Shown here: one piece after another, positions 38,854 to 49,065 of the stretch
How the letters are laid out: the number at the start of each line of letters is the position of its first letter
Numbering within the stretch: the first letter of the stretch is position 1
Source: Ilex aquifolium
Taxonomy: Eukaryota; Streptophyta; Magnoliopsida; Aquifoliales; Aquifoliaceae
Direction of reading: 5' to 3'
DNA length: 64,000 nt
NCBI GenBank assembly: GCA_951799425.1
Contig: OX637398.1
Span: 372,001-436,000, forward strand
Translations under genes and position numbers: made by a program
The notes under the pieces: model-generated
What the model was told of the DNA's origin: nothing
Database searches by the model: none
Seen by the model: the letters and a program-made list of their open reading frames with translations, nothing else

Positions 38854-39865
38854 GGGAGAATTACATTTAGATTTCCATAAATTTGTTAAATAATCACTCA
38901 CATTTCTTGACATTTAAAATATTATACATAGACTCCCTGAAATTTGTACGCGTATAACACTTAGACCCCTACCGTCAATATCGGTTATAATATTATATCC
39001 AAACCCTTTAAAGTTTGTAGACATGTAATATTTAGATCCCTCAAGTTTAAAATGTTATATTTAGGCCAAAAATATACCAAGCAATGATAGAATATTAAAT
39101 ATATTAAATTTTACACCCAAAATTCAGTTATATTATGACATTTATTGAAATAAAATTAAAATTAAAATTTTATTTTTTTCTTAAAAAATCATAATTAGTA
39201 TATAATTATATTATCTATTGGAATTTAATTTGATCATTTAAACTACCAAATTATCCCAATTAAAGGTATAATATATTGTGTCTATTAAAGTTTGACCACT
39301 TGTTTGATTTTTTAGTTTTATTCCAATAGTTAGTATAATTGTATATTAATTATGATTTTTTAACGAAAAATTAGATTTTTATTGTTGATTTTATTTCAAT
39401 AAATGACATAATAGAACATGATTTTTTTTTGTAAAATTTATGTTTTATTATGAATGACTTAGACCCTTTGTTTGATTTTTTAGTTTTATTCTAATAGATA
39501 GTATAATTTTATACTAATTATGATTTTTTAAGAAAAAATTAGTTTTTTATTTTTGATTCTTTTTAGTTTTGATTTTATTTCAATAAATGATACAATAGAA
39601 CGTGAATTTTAGTTGTAAAATTTAAAATATTAGATATTATATCTTTGATTGAAATATTTTTTATCTAAGTACAATATTTTAAACTTGAAATGTGTAAATA
39701 TTATACGCTTACAAATTTTAGGGGGTTTGAGTATAATTTATTAACAGATATACCGGTCTAAGTGTTATGCATATAAATTTTAGGGAATTTGTGTGTAATA
39801 TTTTAAATGTCAATAGGTCTAAGTAATTAAGTGACAAACTTCATGAATTTTGGTGTAATTCTTCC
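38854..39865. mobile_element. 1-kb fold-back element with long inverted arms
   Basis: The left end starts GGGAGAATTACATTTAG and the right end is its imperfect complement (GTGTAATTCTTCC). Long arms of roughly 350-400 bases match in inverted order: for example GACATTTAAAATATTA and TAACACTTAGACC of the left arm recur as TAATATTTTAAATGTC and GGTCTAAGTGTTA in the right. The centre has two diverged direct repeats of about 145-155 bases (about 39304-39446 and 39472-39625), and the left arm ends in an inverted copy of the same unit. Flanks read ATTTTTTTA and ATTTTTTTTA, which may be a 9-10 bp duplication of Mutator type, though they are low-complexity. No transposase is present. Confidence 0.7.
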
Positions 39866-40177
39866 ATTTTTTTTATTATACAATGGATCCAACTAGTTTA
39901 TTGACCCGGTCTTGCTTCCGGTTCAATATCCGGTCCAGTTTTGGTAATGTATGGCTTACCAAATTTGAAACGTATGGCTTAATTTGTACAGTTAATATAA
40001 TTACGAGGCTTAATTGAACAACTGGTATTGTTATGGGTGATTTCGGTAATTTACTCGTAAATAAAAGCTTACCTGCAACACGCACATCACACGCGATCTC
40101 TGCTTTTCAACTCGGCAGGAACTCAGATCACCAAGCAACTCATTGTCACTCTCTCTCGCTTCTTTCTCTCTGGGCAG

Positions 40178-43100
40178 ATGATGATGACGAGACTTTTAAA
40201 GAACTCATCGACAAGCAACACAACCAGGAGGCCTGCCCTGCTTCATCTTGTTTGCGCTGCCGCCATTTTCTCTCTCGTCGTTTTTGCCATCCAGTCATCT
40301 TTCTTCACCGGTCAGTTTCCCCACTTCTTTACTTGTTAAAATCTCAAACCCTAATTTTATGAAATTATAGAGATTGAATTCTCAGTCATACCTACCTCGA
40401 ATTACATGTTTCCATACGTTTCATTGCAGGTAGCCAGAACCTTGTTACTGTCAACAGAGAGGAAGTTGAGATCTTATCTCAATTCCAGTCCAGTGTTCAG
40501 CAATGCGTAGTAATCATTCTCATTTATTCTTTTGCCTATCTACATGTATAAGTATACTTAATTTCCGATTCTTAATTTCATGGTTCAGATGGAGTTGCTT
40601 AGTTAAGTTTTCCATATGAACCATGTCTCGGTTACTCTTAGATCTGAACCGACTTTTCAATGTTTGAGTTTTTGTTAGTTTGTTGTGTGCGTATATTTGT
40701 TAAATCCACTAAAAAGGGGAATGTGCATTTACACTTCATTCTAGTTGAAATATAGGGAAACTGCATTTTCACTGCACAAATTCTGTCACCTATATGGTAG
40801 GGAGACTACATATGCACTTCATAAGTTTGTGTGTTCTGAAAGCACACATTATGTATATACCTGAATGAACGCTACATAGACTATTGTGTTAGAGGCAAAA
40901 TCAATTGTGCACTTTTGTGATGTATTCTCTATTATGAATCAATTTATTCTTCACTTCTTTGACCTTTTACAAGCCTTGGAATTTGCTCGTAGGCGAACAG
41001 AGGGCTTGGACTTACTGCAAAAATTATTGACCACTGTAATTTGATTCTCAAGTTTCCAGAGGGCACTAACAGCACTTGGGTCCGGCTCTTCTTTGAATTC
41101 TCAATTCTTTCTATCTCCTTTTTTTGATGCACTTCTGCATTAACCTAATTTTTTTCTGTCTGTACTTTCAGTATAATGAACAGTTTAAGATCTATGAAAA
41201 GTTGGAGTACAGTTATGATGTTTGTGAGGCAATTTTACTCTGGGAACAGGTTAGTTTGCGTTGTTATCCTTCAAAGAAGTTGTCTCTGAACTTCAAGATG
41301 TAAACTGAGATTATTTGAAATGCAGTATCGTAACATGACTACAGTATTGACAAGAGAATATCTAGATACTCGCCCAGATGGATGGTTAGACTATGCTGCA
41401 AAAAGGATTGCACAATTGTAGGCTCCTGCCATCTTTTTTTTTAGTTTTTTCATATTAAAATTTTCAGTTTCTTAATTGGTTTTATATAGTTTAATGAATT
41501 AACAATAGGGATTACTAAGCAATTATTTTTTTATGTTACTTCTTTTTATGGTTGCAGAGGTGCAGATAAATGCTACAATCGGTCTCTCTGTGAGGAGAAC
41601 CTTAACTTAATTTTGCCAGCAAAGCCACCCTTCCACCCCCGCCAGTTTCAGACATGTGCTGTTGTCGGGAATTCTGGAGATCTCTTAAAGACAGAGTTCG
41701 GAAAAGAAATTGATAGTCACGATGTAGTTATACGAGACAATGAGGCCCCAGTTACTGAGGTGAATTTGTGCTTTTGTTCCTTGTTTTCACATTGGAAATG
41801 ACTGTGAAGATCACTTGTCTTTGAAATCATCATTTTTGCTGCTTTCATTCTGGTATGGTCTTTCTCTGCACATAGCTTGTTTAACTTGGAGATAGTTCAC
41901 CAGTAGTTTACTAATGCAGTATCTAAGATACCCCGAGTTTCAACGACCATCTTGCATCTAAGATGTGGTTCAAGTCCCGAATGAATCATCGGAGTCGTAT
42001 CCTACTTGGCTTTTTCCGTTCCAGCTTTGTGTAAATCACAAGTCTCACTAGACTTATGGTGAACTTAGGCATGTCTCGATTGACTCAGCTAAGTCATCGT
42101 GATATAGATTGAAGAAGGAATTTGGAGATGATAAGAGAAGAAGAAGGTGATGAGAAGAGAAAGAAGAAGATTAGGGCAAGAAGGATACTCTCAATAATTC
42201 AATAATCAAAGTCTACCAAAAATAATTGCATCAGCCCCTTTGTGTAGGGATACCAAAACTGTAAATAAAGATTCCTAATCTAACTGTAATAGTAAAAGAT
42301 AACTACTAACTGTTGTTCAAATAAATCTTGAAATAAATCTACAATATTTATCCAACTCTAACACGATTCCCATCATATCGTCTTTGAATTGCAATGTATT
42401 GCCCAATAGTGTTCTTCGACGTTGCGACCGACATGTCTCGATGCCCTCATAATCGATGGCTGATATCATTGCCTTGCACCATTATGTTCTTCTCCTCCTT
42501 TTTCCTATGGTCATGTGGATTTCAGATTATGGCATTTTTTCTTTTTTGTTGCTTGGACGTTGGTTGGTGTGTAAGATATGGGACAATTAATCTACCTGGT
42601 CTTTACGGATACTGTGCAGAAATATGCAAAGTATGTTGGTCTGAAGAGGGATTTCCGCCTAGTCGTAAGAGGTGCTGCACGTAACATGGTTAAAATTCTT
42701 AGTGGATCAGGTAAATTCATGTTATTATCCATTTTACTGCTCAAACACTTCCTGTATGCTGTATTCCTTTTCTTCTTTGTCCAACCACACACCCCTCCCC
42801 TTTCTTTTCTTCTCTATGAAGTTCCATGATGAAAAATTTTGCTATCTGACTTTGAGTTTCAATGTTAACTTGGTAACTAAATTGTCTTGGTGTCCATAGT
42901 TGTTTTTGCATGTGTTTTGATTTATCATGAAATATGGGATGCTTCATGGCCACTTATTTGTGTCAGCCTTCTGTGGGCAATGTAGGCATTTGTCGGTGTA
43001 ATAAGTTCCTTCATACTTGTCTATCTCCTCCACGCAGATTTTCTATATAGAGTTTTTTTGGGAAACCGTTTGAGGGAAATCTAGATCTTGGATGCCAGTT

Positions 43101-45177
43101 TTTTTTTTTTTTTAAACTGGGGAAGCCAATTGAATATGGCATAATTGATAATCAGGGGAAGTGATATGATGACTTATGGGTTTTGTGTTCATCATATAGG
43201 ACAAAAACATCATTCTTAATCATCTTCTTTAGTTTTATTTATCATTTTTCATTAAGTTGAAATTTTTTGTTGATTTGTCATAGCCTCTTCTACAGATGAA
43301 GTAGCATTGTTTTTTAAAACATTCTTGTTATCATAATACTAATTTATGTCCATACTCACTATATTTTCCTTCTGCAGCTGATGAAGTACTTATTATCAAG
43401 AGCGTGACTCACAGAGACTTCAATGCAATGATAAAGGTGAGTCTTACCTCGTTGATGGACAGTGTAGTTATTATTATCATTACCTTTGTGATATAATTAG
43501 AAGAATATTTGAGATGAGTTTGGCCATAGTGTTCACATACCTGAAGAAGGAGGGCAAGATTTGTAGGATCCGCTGCCAGATCATGAGCATGATGTTTTAT
43601 CTTTTGTGCTCTCAATGATTTTTATCTGTGCTGTTGCTTGCTTGACACACCATTTTTGTTGTTTACAAATTCGATACCTGTTCACTTCCTCTCCCCCACC
43701 CTCTCTCTGTTGTTTCTTTTCTGCAGTCCAGTGGACTCTCTCTCTCTCTCCCCTTTAGGGTGTGGGGTGTGTGTGTGTATGTTGTTTGTTTTTGTTTTTT
43801 TTTTTTTTTTTTTGGGGGGGGGGGGGGGGGTGTTGTACAACAGATTCGGAATGGAAAACTGTTCCTGTTGACTGTGCAGGCTCCTTATAATTAGGACCTA
43901 GCTGAACACAGACTGTATCTCAAACCAAAGAAAAGAAAGGTTCTTTTTTCCACAATTTTAATGCATTGTTAACTTATTATAGTAAGGTGCTCATGATGAC
44001 CAGTGTCGTTTGGAGGGCCTATTCCTCCCAGGCGTGCCCAATTTTTAACTTCGGAAAGCATCAGCCAAAGTCTCTCTTAACAGGCATAACGGGTGTATTG
44101 TCATTTGTATATGTTGCAGAGTATTCCAAATCCTGTTTATCTCTTCCAAGGTATCGTACTACGCAGAGGTGCCAAAGGAACTGGAATGAAATCTATAGAA
44201 CTAGCACTTTCAATGTGTGACATTGTGGACATATATGGTTTCACAGTTGATCCAGGGTATACTGAATGGTCAGTTCAGTTCTTGATTGTTCTTTCTTGTT
44301 TTCTGGGCATTCTATATGTTCTTGATATTTGTACTGAACTTGAAGTATTGCACATAAGTCATAACTTACCTGTGTTTCATCTTCTTATGAAGCTTGTTAA
44401 TTAGTAATTTACTCATACCAAAATGAAAAAAGGCTCTTTCTAGCTTTCATCTCTCAATTTTCCTCTGGGATTGCTAATTGCTGGCCTTGGTGTTCGCGCA
44501 GGACACGATATTTTTCTCCACCAAGGAAAGGGCATAATCCGCTGCAAGGAAGGGCATACTACCAACTCCTGGAATGCCTCGGTGTAAAAAAATTTTCCCC
44601 TCTTGAGAAAAAGATTTTGTTCTCGTTCAGATACATGTTCATGTTTAATTGGTAGTCCATAACTTTCAGGGTATTAGGATCCATTCTCCCATGGGAGCAG
44701 GAAGATTGTATTTTCGATATGTACATACACATTCTGTCATTCAGATACAGGGTTCATGTTTAATTTGTAGTCTGTAACTTTCAGGTTATTAGGATCCATT
44801 CTCCCATGAGAGCAGAAAGGAAGCAAGACTGGTCAGATGTGCCAAGCCGAGAAATGATAAGAAGAGCTCATGCAGCTGCCTTGCACTTGAAGAGGAGTCA
44901 AGCTGGCCAAGATGGTCGGTTGGGACAATTTGGAAGCTGTAAAGTTTGGGGCAATGTGGGTCCCCACAGCAGTGGGCCTATCTCTGGATCTCCAGACATG
45001 AGTGGTATCAGGAAGTACTCAAATTACAGCAAATGGGAAGTCATGCCTTTTGTTAGCCTAAGAAAGGAGGCACAGGATCATTATGTTCAGATGGAAGGTG
45101 TTTCTCTGTACAAAATGGATGGCAATAAATTGGATGATCTGGTATGCGTGAGACATCCCTCAAAATCCGAGGTGTAA
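40178..45177 (+). CDS. sialyltransferase-like protein (GT29), Golgi type II membrane
   Basis: Plant GT29 family member related to Arabidopsis SIA1/SIA2, the group that includes MALE GAMETOPHYTE DEFECTIVE 2. Plants lack ordinary sialic acid, so the donor and acceptor are uncertain. Exons: 40178-40310, 40430-40509, 40993-41079, 41172-41249, 41326-41417, 41558-41759, 42620-42710, 43378-43436, 44120-44268, 44502-44583, 44785-45177. They total 1446 nt, 481 aa. A short cytosolic tail is followed by one membrane span at about residues 20-39 ([20 protein letters not shown]), then a lumenal domain. The large sialyl motif starts at about 190 ([11 protein letters not shown], then [13 protein letters not shown]). 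It is followed by [25 protein letters not shown] and [12 protein letters not shown]. The start offers three consecutive ATG codons. A duplicated acceptor lies in intron 10. Confidence 0.9.
41900..42480. repeat. repeat-like insert in intron 6 of the GT29 gene
   Basis: The passage contains GTGGTTCAAGTCCCGAAT, which resembles the B box of tRNA-derived SINEs. It is followed by purine-rich GAAGAAGAAGG runs and AT-rich sequence. No clear A box or target duplication was found, so the class is undecided. Confidence 0.3.
43795..43830 (+). repeat. oligo(T)-oligo(G) junction
   Basis: About 19 T are followed directly by about 17 G, in intron 8 of the GT29 gene. Exact lengths of such runs are unreliable in assembled reads. 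Confidence 0.7.
44627..44820 (+). repeat. 114-bp tandem duplication of an intron-exon border
   Basis: The segment from TCAGATACA through the acceptor and the first 35 or so bases of exon 11 occurs twice, at 44627-44705 and 44741-44820. The second copy holds the true acceptor at 44784. The first holds a matching CTTTCAG acceptor at 44669. Reading through the first copy gives IRIHSPM, then diverges and reaches a stop inside the second copy. Confidence 0.8.
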
Positions 45178-48100
45178 CCCAAATTCTGTGTTGGTGCCCT
45201 TTTGTATTACCGTGATGATTGGTTGAGAGCAGAACCAGCCGGGTATATTCATTCTATATGGAATTTACCATGAGATGGGTTTCCCGGGCAGGGATTCTCT
45301 GAATTTGCCTTGCCACTGCTTTCGTGTCACTTCAAAAAATGGTGCCATGTGGTCCTGGTATGTTTAATTGGCATCTTTAGACTCAACCAGCACAGAGAAA
45401 AGAAACTTGCTATAACTCACCAGATGCGTGTTGTTGGATAGGATTCAGTGTGGATTATGAAAAGATGAGGCCTTGGGAAATTCAGAAAATGCTGTTCTGG
45501 TACTGTTTCATGTATTGGATTTTGTTAATTTTGAATGTTTATATTTAAAATCAATGTTATGGTGAGCATTCAAGAATGATTGTTCTTTGCAAACATGTAC
45601 GGGCTGGTGATAGATAGTTTCAGGTCAAATAGTAATTGATCTTTTGGAGTGAGGTTTTTGCGCATTAACCGTCATTAGAATATAGAGACTACTTTCTTGC
45701 TCTTGTTTTTGTCATTCGTCTCAACTGTGATATCACGAGTATACTGACCCAAAAACACGTAAGTGCTCAAAATTAGTGTATAAGTATTGGATTACCAGGG
45801 ATTAGATTCCATACGTTCAGAAATGCGCTAACCATAATACTGTTTTACAGTGTATTGCTAGGGGAGGCTTGTGATGTTCTTGGAGGAGAATTCTGCGAGC
45901 ACCTGTATCAGAAGGGAGTTTACTAGAGGAAAACCATGTCCATAAACAAAATCCTCTTCACTTTTTTTAGTATTTTCTGTGTATGGTATATATTTTGGTG
46001 GTTAATTATATAGCTTGGTGCAGAAGTTTGGACTTTTGGTTCTAGACAAGCGATAATTGGGAAATCACCCCAGCACTCTGGTCAAACATGTAGAAACACG
46101 AGCTTCATTTTTACACCAGATCTAGGAGTTGATTCATATTGGGTACTATACTGCAATGAATAGTTGTTAATGAAAAAGTTGTATAAAAAAGCCATAGCAC
46201 AATCCTGATGTAGTAGATAAGAGTTACACATCTGATGTAATAGATAGTTACTTAACAGCTTCGGACGTTAATTAATCATATGATACACAACTCATCAAGG
46301 AATGCCCCATGTACTATGCAACGTAAGAGTGCATAATGGAACATTAATCTCTTTGTCATATGGAAGTAATATGCAGAAAGGGCAGCTGATCAATCGTCTC
46401 AACCCTATTAGTAACAGTGTGAAATGACACAATTGGAATCAATACTAAAAGTAATGAATTGGGATCAACGAATTCATATTGCCTTGGAGTCACAGGAAAC
46501 TAATCTATTTGAGCCGTCCATGGATACTAGCACTGTGGGAATTGAAGATTAGAGATGTTTTGAGTCGTCAGTTTTTCAACAGTTGTTGACAACAAAAAGT
46601 CCAACTTAACTCTCTCTATGTGAATATGTGTGCGCCCTTTAACATTTATGCAACAGAATACAAACTCAAAAGACATCCAGCCAAGCACTCCACTATAAAT
46701 CTAGAGTCTCTTTCTCTATTCTTTATCTAAGAAAGAAAGTTTTGGTGAAATTCAGAAACATGGTAAGTGGTCCACAACCAACATTAGAGCTCATCAACAT
46801 TTTTTTTTGGGGAGCAAAAACAACTCATCGACTTAGAATCCAGAAGATTCATAAAACAAATACATAAAACACTACAACAAATAAGAAAGAAACACCCTTA
46901 ATTCGAGATTTCCTAACAATCAACTTAGTGAAACTTCTATTTTGTATACCAAAAGGAGTGATCCACCGAAGACGGGATTAATCTCCGATAATGGTTCAAA
47001 TTGCACCAATAATCAATCCATTTTCTTCCATGCATATATATTCCAAGGCAAGGATTCAAGAAATCCCTGAACCAAAATCAAGGAACTGTGGATAGAAATT
47101 AAGGAATACAGATCCTTCATAATTTTGTCATTATCCAATTGTTGTTGAATGGGCCCATTCAACGATGTTAAAGTCCTCACTACAGGCAATTCAGTGGTTA
47201 ACCTAAGCCATTGAACTCCAAAATACAAATATGTCAAAGCTCGCAAGCTAAAGGAGAATTATTCCATTTCACGTGTGGTTTAGGCTCTGGGTTGTACCGA
47301 ATTATTCCATTTCACATGTGCCAAACCACACCATACACTCTAATGCCATATATCCAACTCCCTGAAGAGTAAAGAGTTTTCAAACTCCTACAGAAACTCG
47401 GAAGCAAACAATATAGGGCACCACCTAAAAGACTTTACCATTAAAGCCTAATTGATTCTTTCCTCTTGAGAAAAGAAGAAGAAATAAGGGGAAAACCCCC
47501 CCGCGGAGGGGGGGGGGGGAGAGAAAGAGAGTCAGTTTTTTGCCATTTATAAAAAACGTACCCAGTGCACAAAGTTCCCACCATTTCGAGGTCGAAGGAG
47601 GGTTAGATGTACGCAATATTACTTTTGCATGCAGAGAGGTGGTTTATCAATACCTATAATTCCCAGTATCTACACCATAGAAGCTTAATCTTTCCTGAAT
47701 CCATATCTCTAAGCATTTCAGCATTATTAAAGACCAAACTTGAGGTAGGCAATAGAGAGAGAGACTTATCTTTCTCTCTCCCTTTGAGACAAAGATGGCA
47801 ACATTGAAATTCTGCTAAATCCTTCGTTGGAGATGCAAGAAATACCACAACCACCTTCACTTTTTGATGTCAATGTACTACAACCTCCTATAGCATCTAG
47901 TATAATACCAGTCCTCAGTGAACTAAAAGTTAATCCTCTGCTTTCACTGATTACATTTTCTGCTGAAGCAATGAAAGCAACTATTGCTATGTGGAATAAT
48001 TCATTTGCTTCATAATATTTTGCTCACAGAATTCATTCTGTAAATTTCATCCCATTTGATAACAGTGAAACCATCAATTTCGCTTACAATTTCATTCTAG

Positions 48101-48371
48101 TCTGATTTGCAAAACATTCAATCAAATCTGCGGATGGCAGAAATCAAAAGATATATAGCATCTTTTTTTTTAGCCAGTACATTATCTAACTGCATCCACA
48201 GAAGCAATTTTTTGCAGGTAATGGTCATAAGCAACAACAATAATGCAATCAAACATATGGAGAATCGCCTAAATACAGATCTTTCGCATAACAAATTCAA
48301 AAACTCATAATATTCCATTACAACTCAAAAACAACAAAATTTAATATGTTATATTCGAAAACAAGGATAGA
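45178..48371. other. intergenic region between the GT29 gene and the CGR1-like gene
   Basis: This 3.2 kb region holds the facing 3' ends of two convergent genes. I see no supported gene. A curious C7-GCGG-A-G12 run lies at about 47496-47520. Short open frames here have no recognisable content. Confidence 0.5.
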
Positions 48372-48959
48372 TTACTTCTTACTCTTAAGCAAATCATCAG
48401 GAACAACCTTGAGCTGCTTCCTCTCTTTAGACTTGGCAATCTTCTTAAGAGTCTTGGGATTAGTAATCTTCTGAAACTTAGTCCCAGACCTCAGAATATT
48501 CTCCTGCTTCCTCTTCTCCCTCTCTTCTCTCTTCTTCCTCTTCTCAATTTTGTTCTGCCTAATTTCTTCCTTCAGCTCAGTCATCCTCTCCTTGTACGCC
48601 TTCTTTATCTCCTTCTCCTTCATTCTTTGCTCGAAAGTCGTAGGCTTTCGGCTCACGTTCACGGCTGAGGCTCGGTGGTTGCGAGGCTGCTTCCACTTCC
48701 GGCCAGAGACTTTTCCGGCAATTACGCCGTCGTATGTGGGCTTTCCGAAAACGGGCTTGTTGGGATCATCAGAGGCAGGCACGGCTTGTCTCTTCGATGG
48801 AGGTGGGCTTGCCCCTTCGATGGCGTCGACGTCCATGGAGGAGTTACCATCTTGTGTTGATTGGTTGAGTTGTTTTTCAGCTTCTTCGGATCTCTTTCGT
48901 TTGTATGTCTTCCCGCCGAACCCTTCATCTAGACACCTGAAGTCAATCGTACACGCCAT
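48372..48959 (-). CDS. CGR1: CGR1-like rRNA-processing protein (CCDC86 family)
   Basis: Single-exon gene of 195 aa. The C-terminal half is an unbroken run of Lys, Arg and Glu with coiled-coil periodicity (about residues 108-170). It carries the CGR1 signature KVSGRKWKQPRNHRAS at about 103 and ends KERKQLKVVPDDLLKSKK. Yeast Cgr1 is a nucleolar protein needed for 60S pre-rRNA processing, and vertebrate CCDC86 is its counterpart. The N-terminal half is low-complexity with the nuclear-type basic cluster YKRKRSEEAEK. The ATG is the first in frame and is preceded by two telo-boxes, which fits a ribosome biogenesis gene. It is convergent with the GT29 gene. Confidence 0.88.
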   Translation of the reverse strand: MACTIDFRCLDEGFGGKTYKRKRSEEAEKQLNQSTQDGNSSMDVDAIEGASPPPSKRQAVPASDDPNKPVFGKPTYDGVIAGKVSGRKWKQPRNHRASAVNVSRKPTTFEQRMKEKEIKKAYKERMTELKEEIRQNKIEKRKKREEREKRKQENILRSGTKFQKITNPKTLKKIAKSKERKQLKVVPDDLLKSKK

Positions 48960-49005
48960 CCGTTCGGGAAGAGAGGACCGAGGGCTAGGATTTCTTGCTC
49001 TTAGT

Positions 49006-49029
49006 AAACCCTAATGTTAGTTAGGGTTT
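49006..49029 (-). promoter_or_regulatory. CGR1: paired, inverted telo-boxes upstream of CGR1-like
   Basis: AAACCCTAA at 49006-49014 and its complement TTAGGGTTT at 49021-49029 form an inverted pair 47-70 bases upstream of the ATG. Telo-boxes near the transcription start are enriched in plant ribosomal-protein and ribosome-biogenesis genes. The match of motif, position and gene class supports a functional site. Confidence 0.7.
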
Positions 49030-49058
49030 CCTTTGTGCCAGTGGTCGAACAGGAGACA

Positions 49059-49065
49059 TTTTATA
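49059..49065 (-). promoter_or_regulatory. CGR1: possible TATA box of CGR1-like
   Basis: The minus strand reads TATAAAA about 30 bases upstream of the outer telo-box. Transcription would then start at about 49030, putting both telo-boxes at the start of the leader. Confidence 0.45.

Noticed and set aside
40033-40362. 109-codon open frame overlapping the GT29 exon 1
   Set aside because: It is in another frame from the type II membrane protein start at 40178, which joins exon 2 in phase and matches the family.
44093-44404. 103-codon continuous frame around GT29 exon 9 as a single exon
   Set aside because: The frame runs past the donor at 44268 into intron. TG/GTCAGT joined to G ACA CGA restores the family sequence YTEWTRYF.
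48550-49014. 154-codon open frame on the + strand
   Set aside because: It is the antisense of the CGR1-like coding exon; the Lys/Glu-rich coding strand produces an open Phe/Ser/Leu antisense frame.
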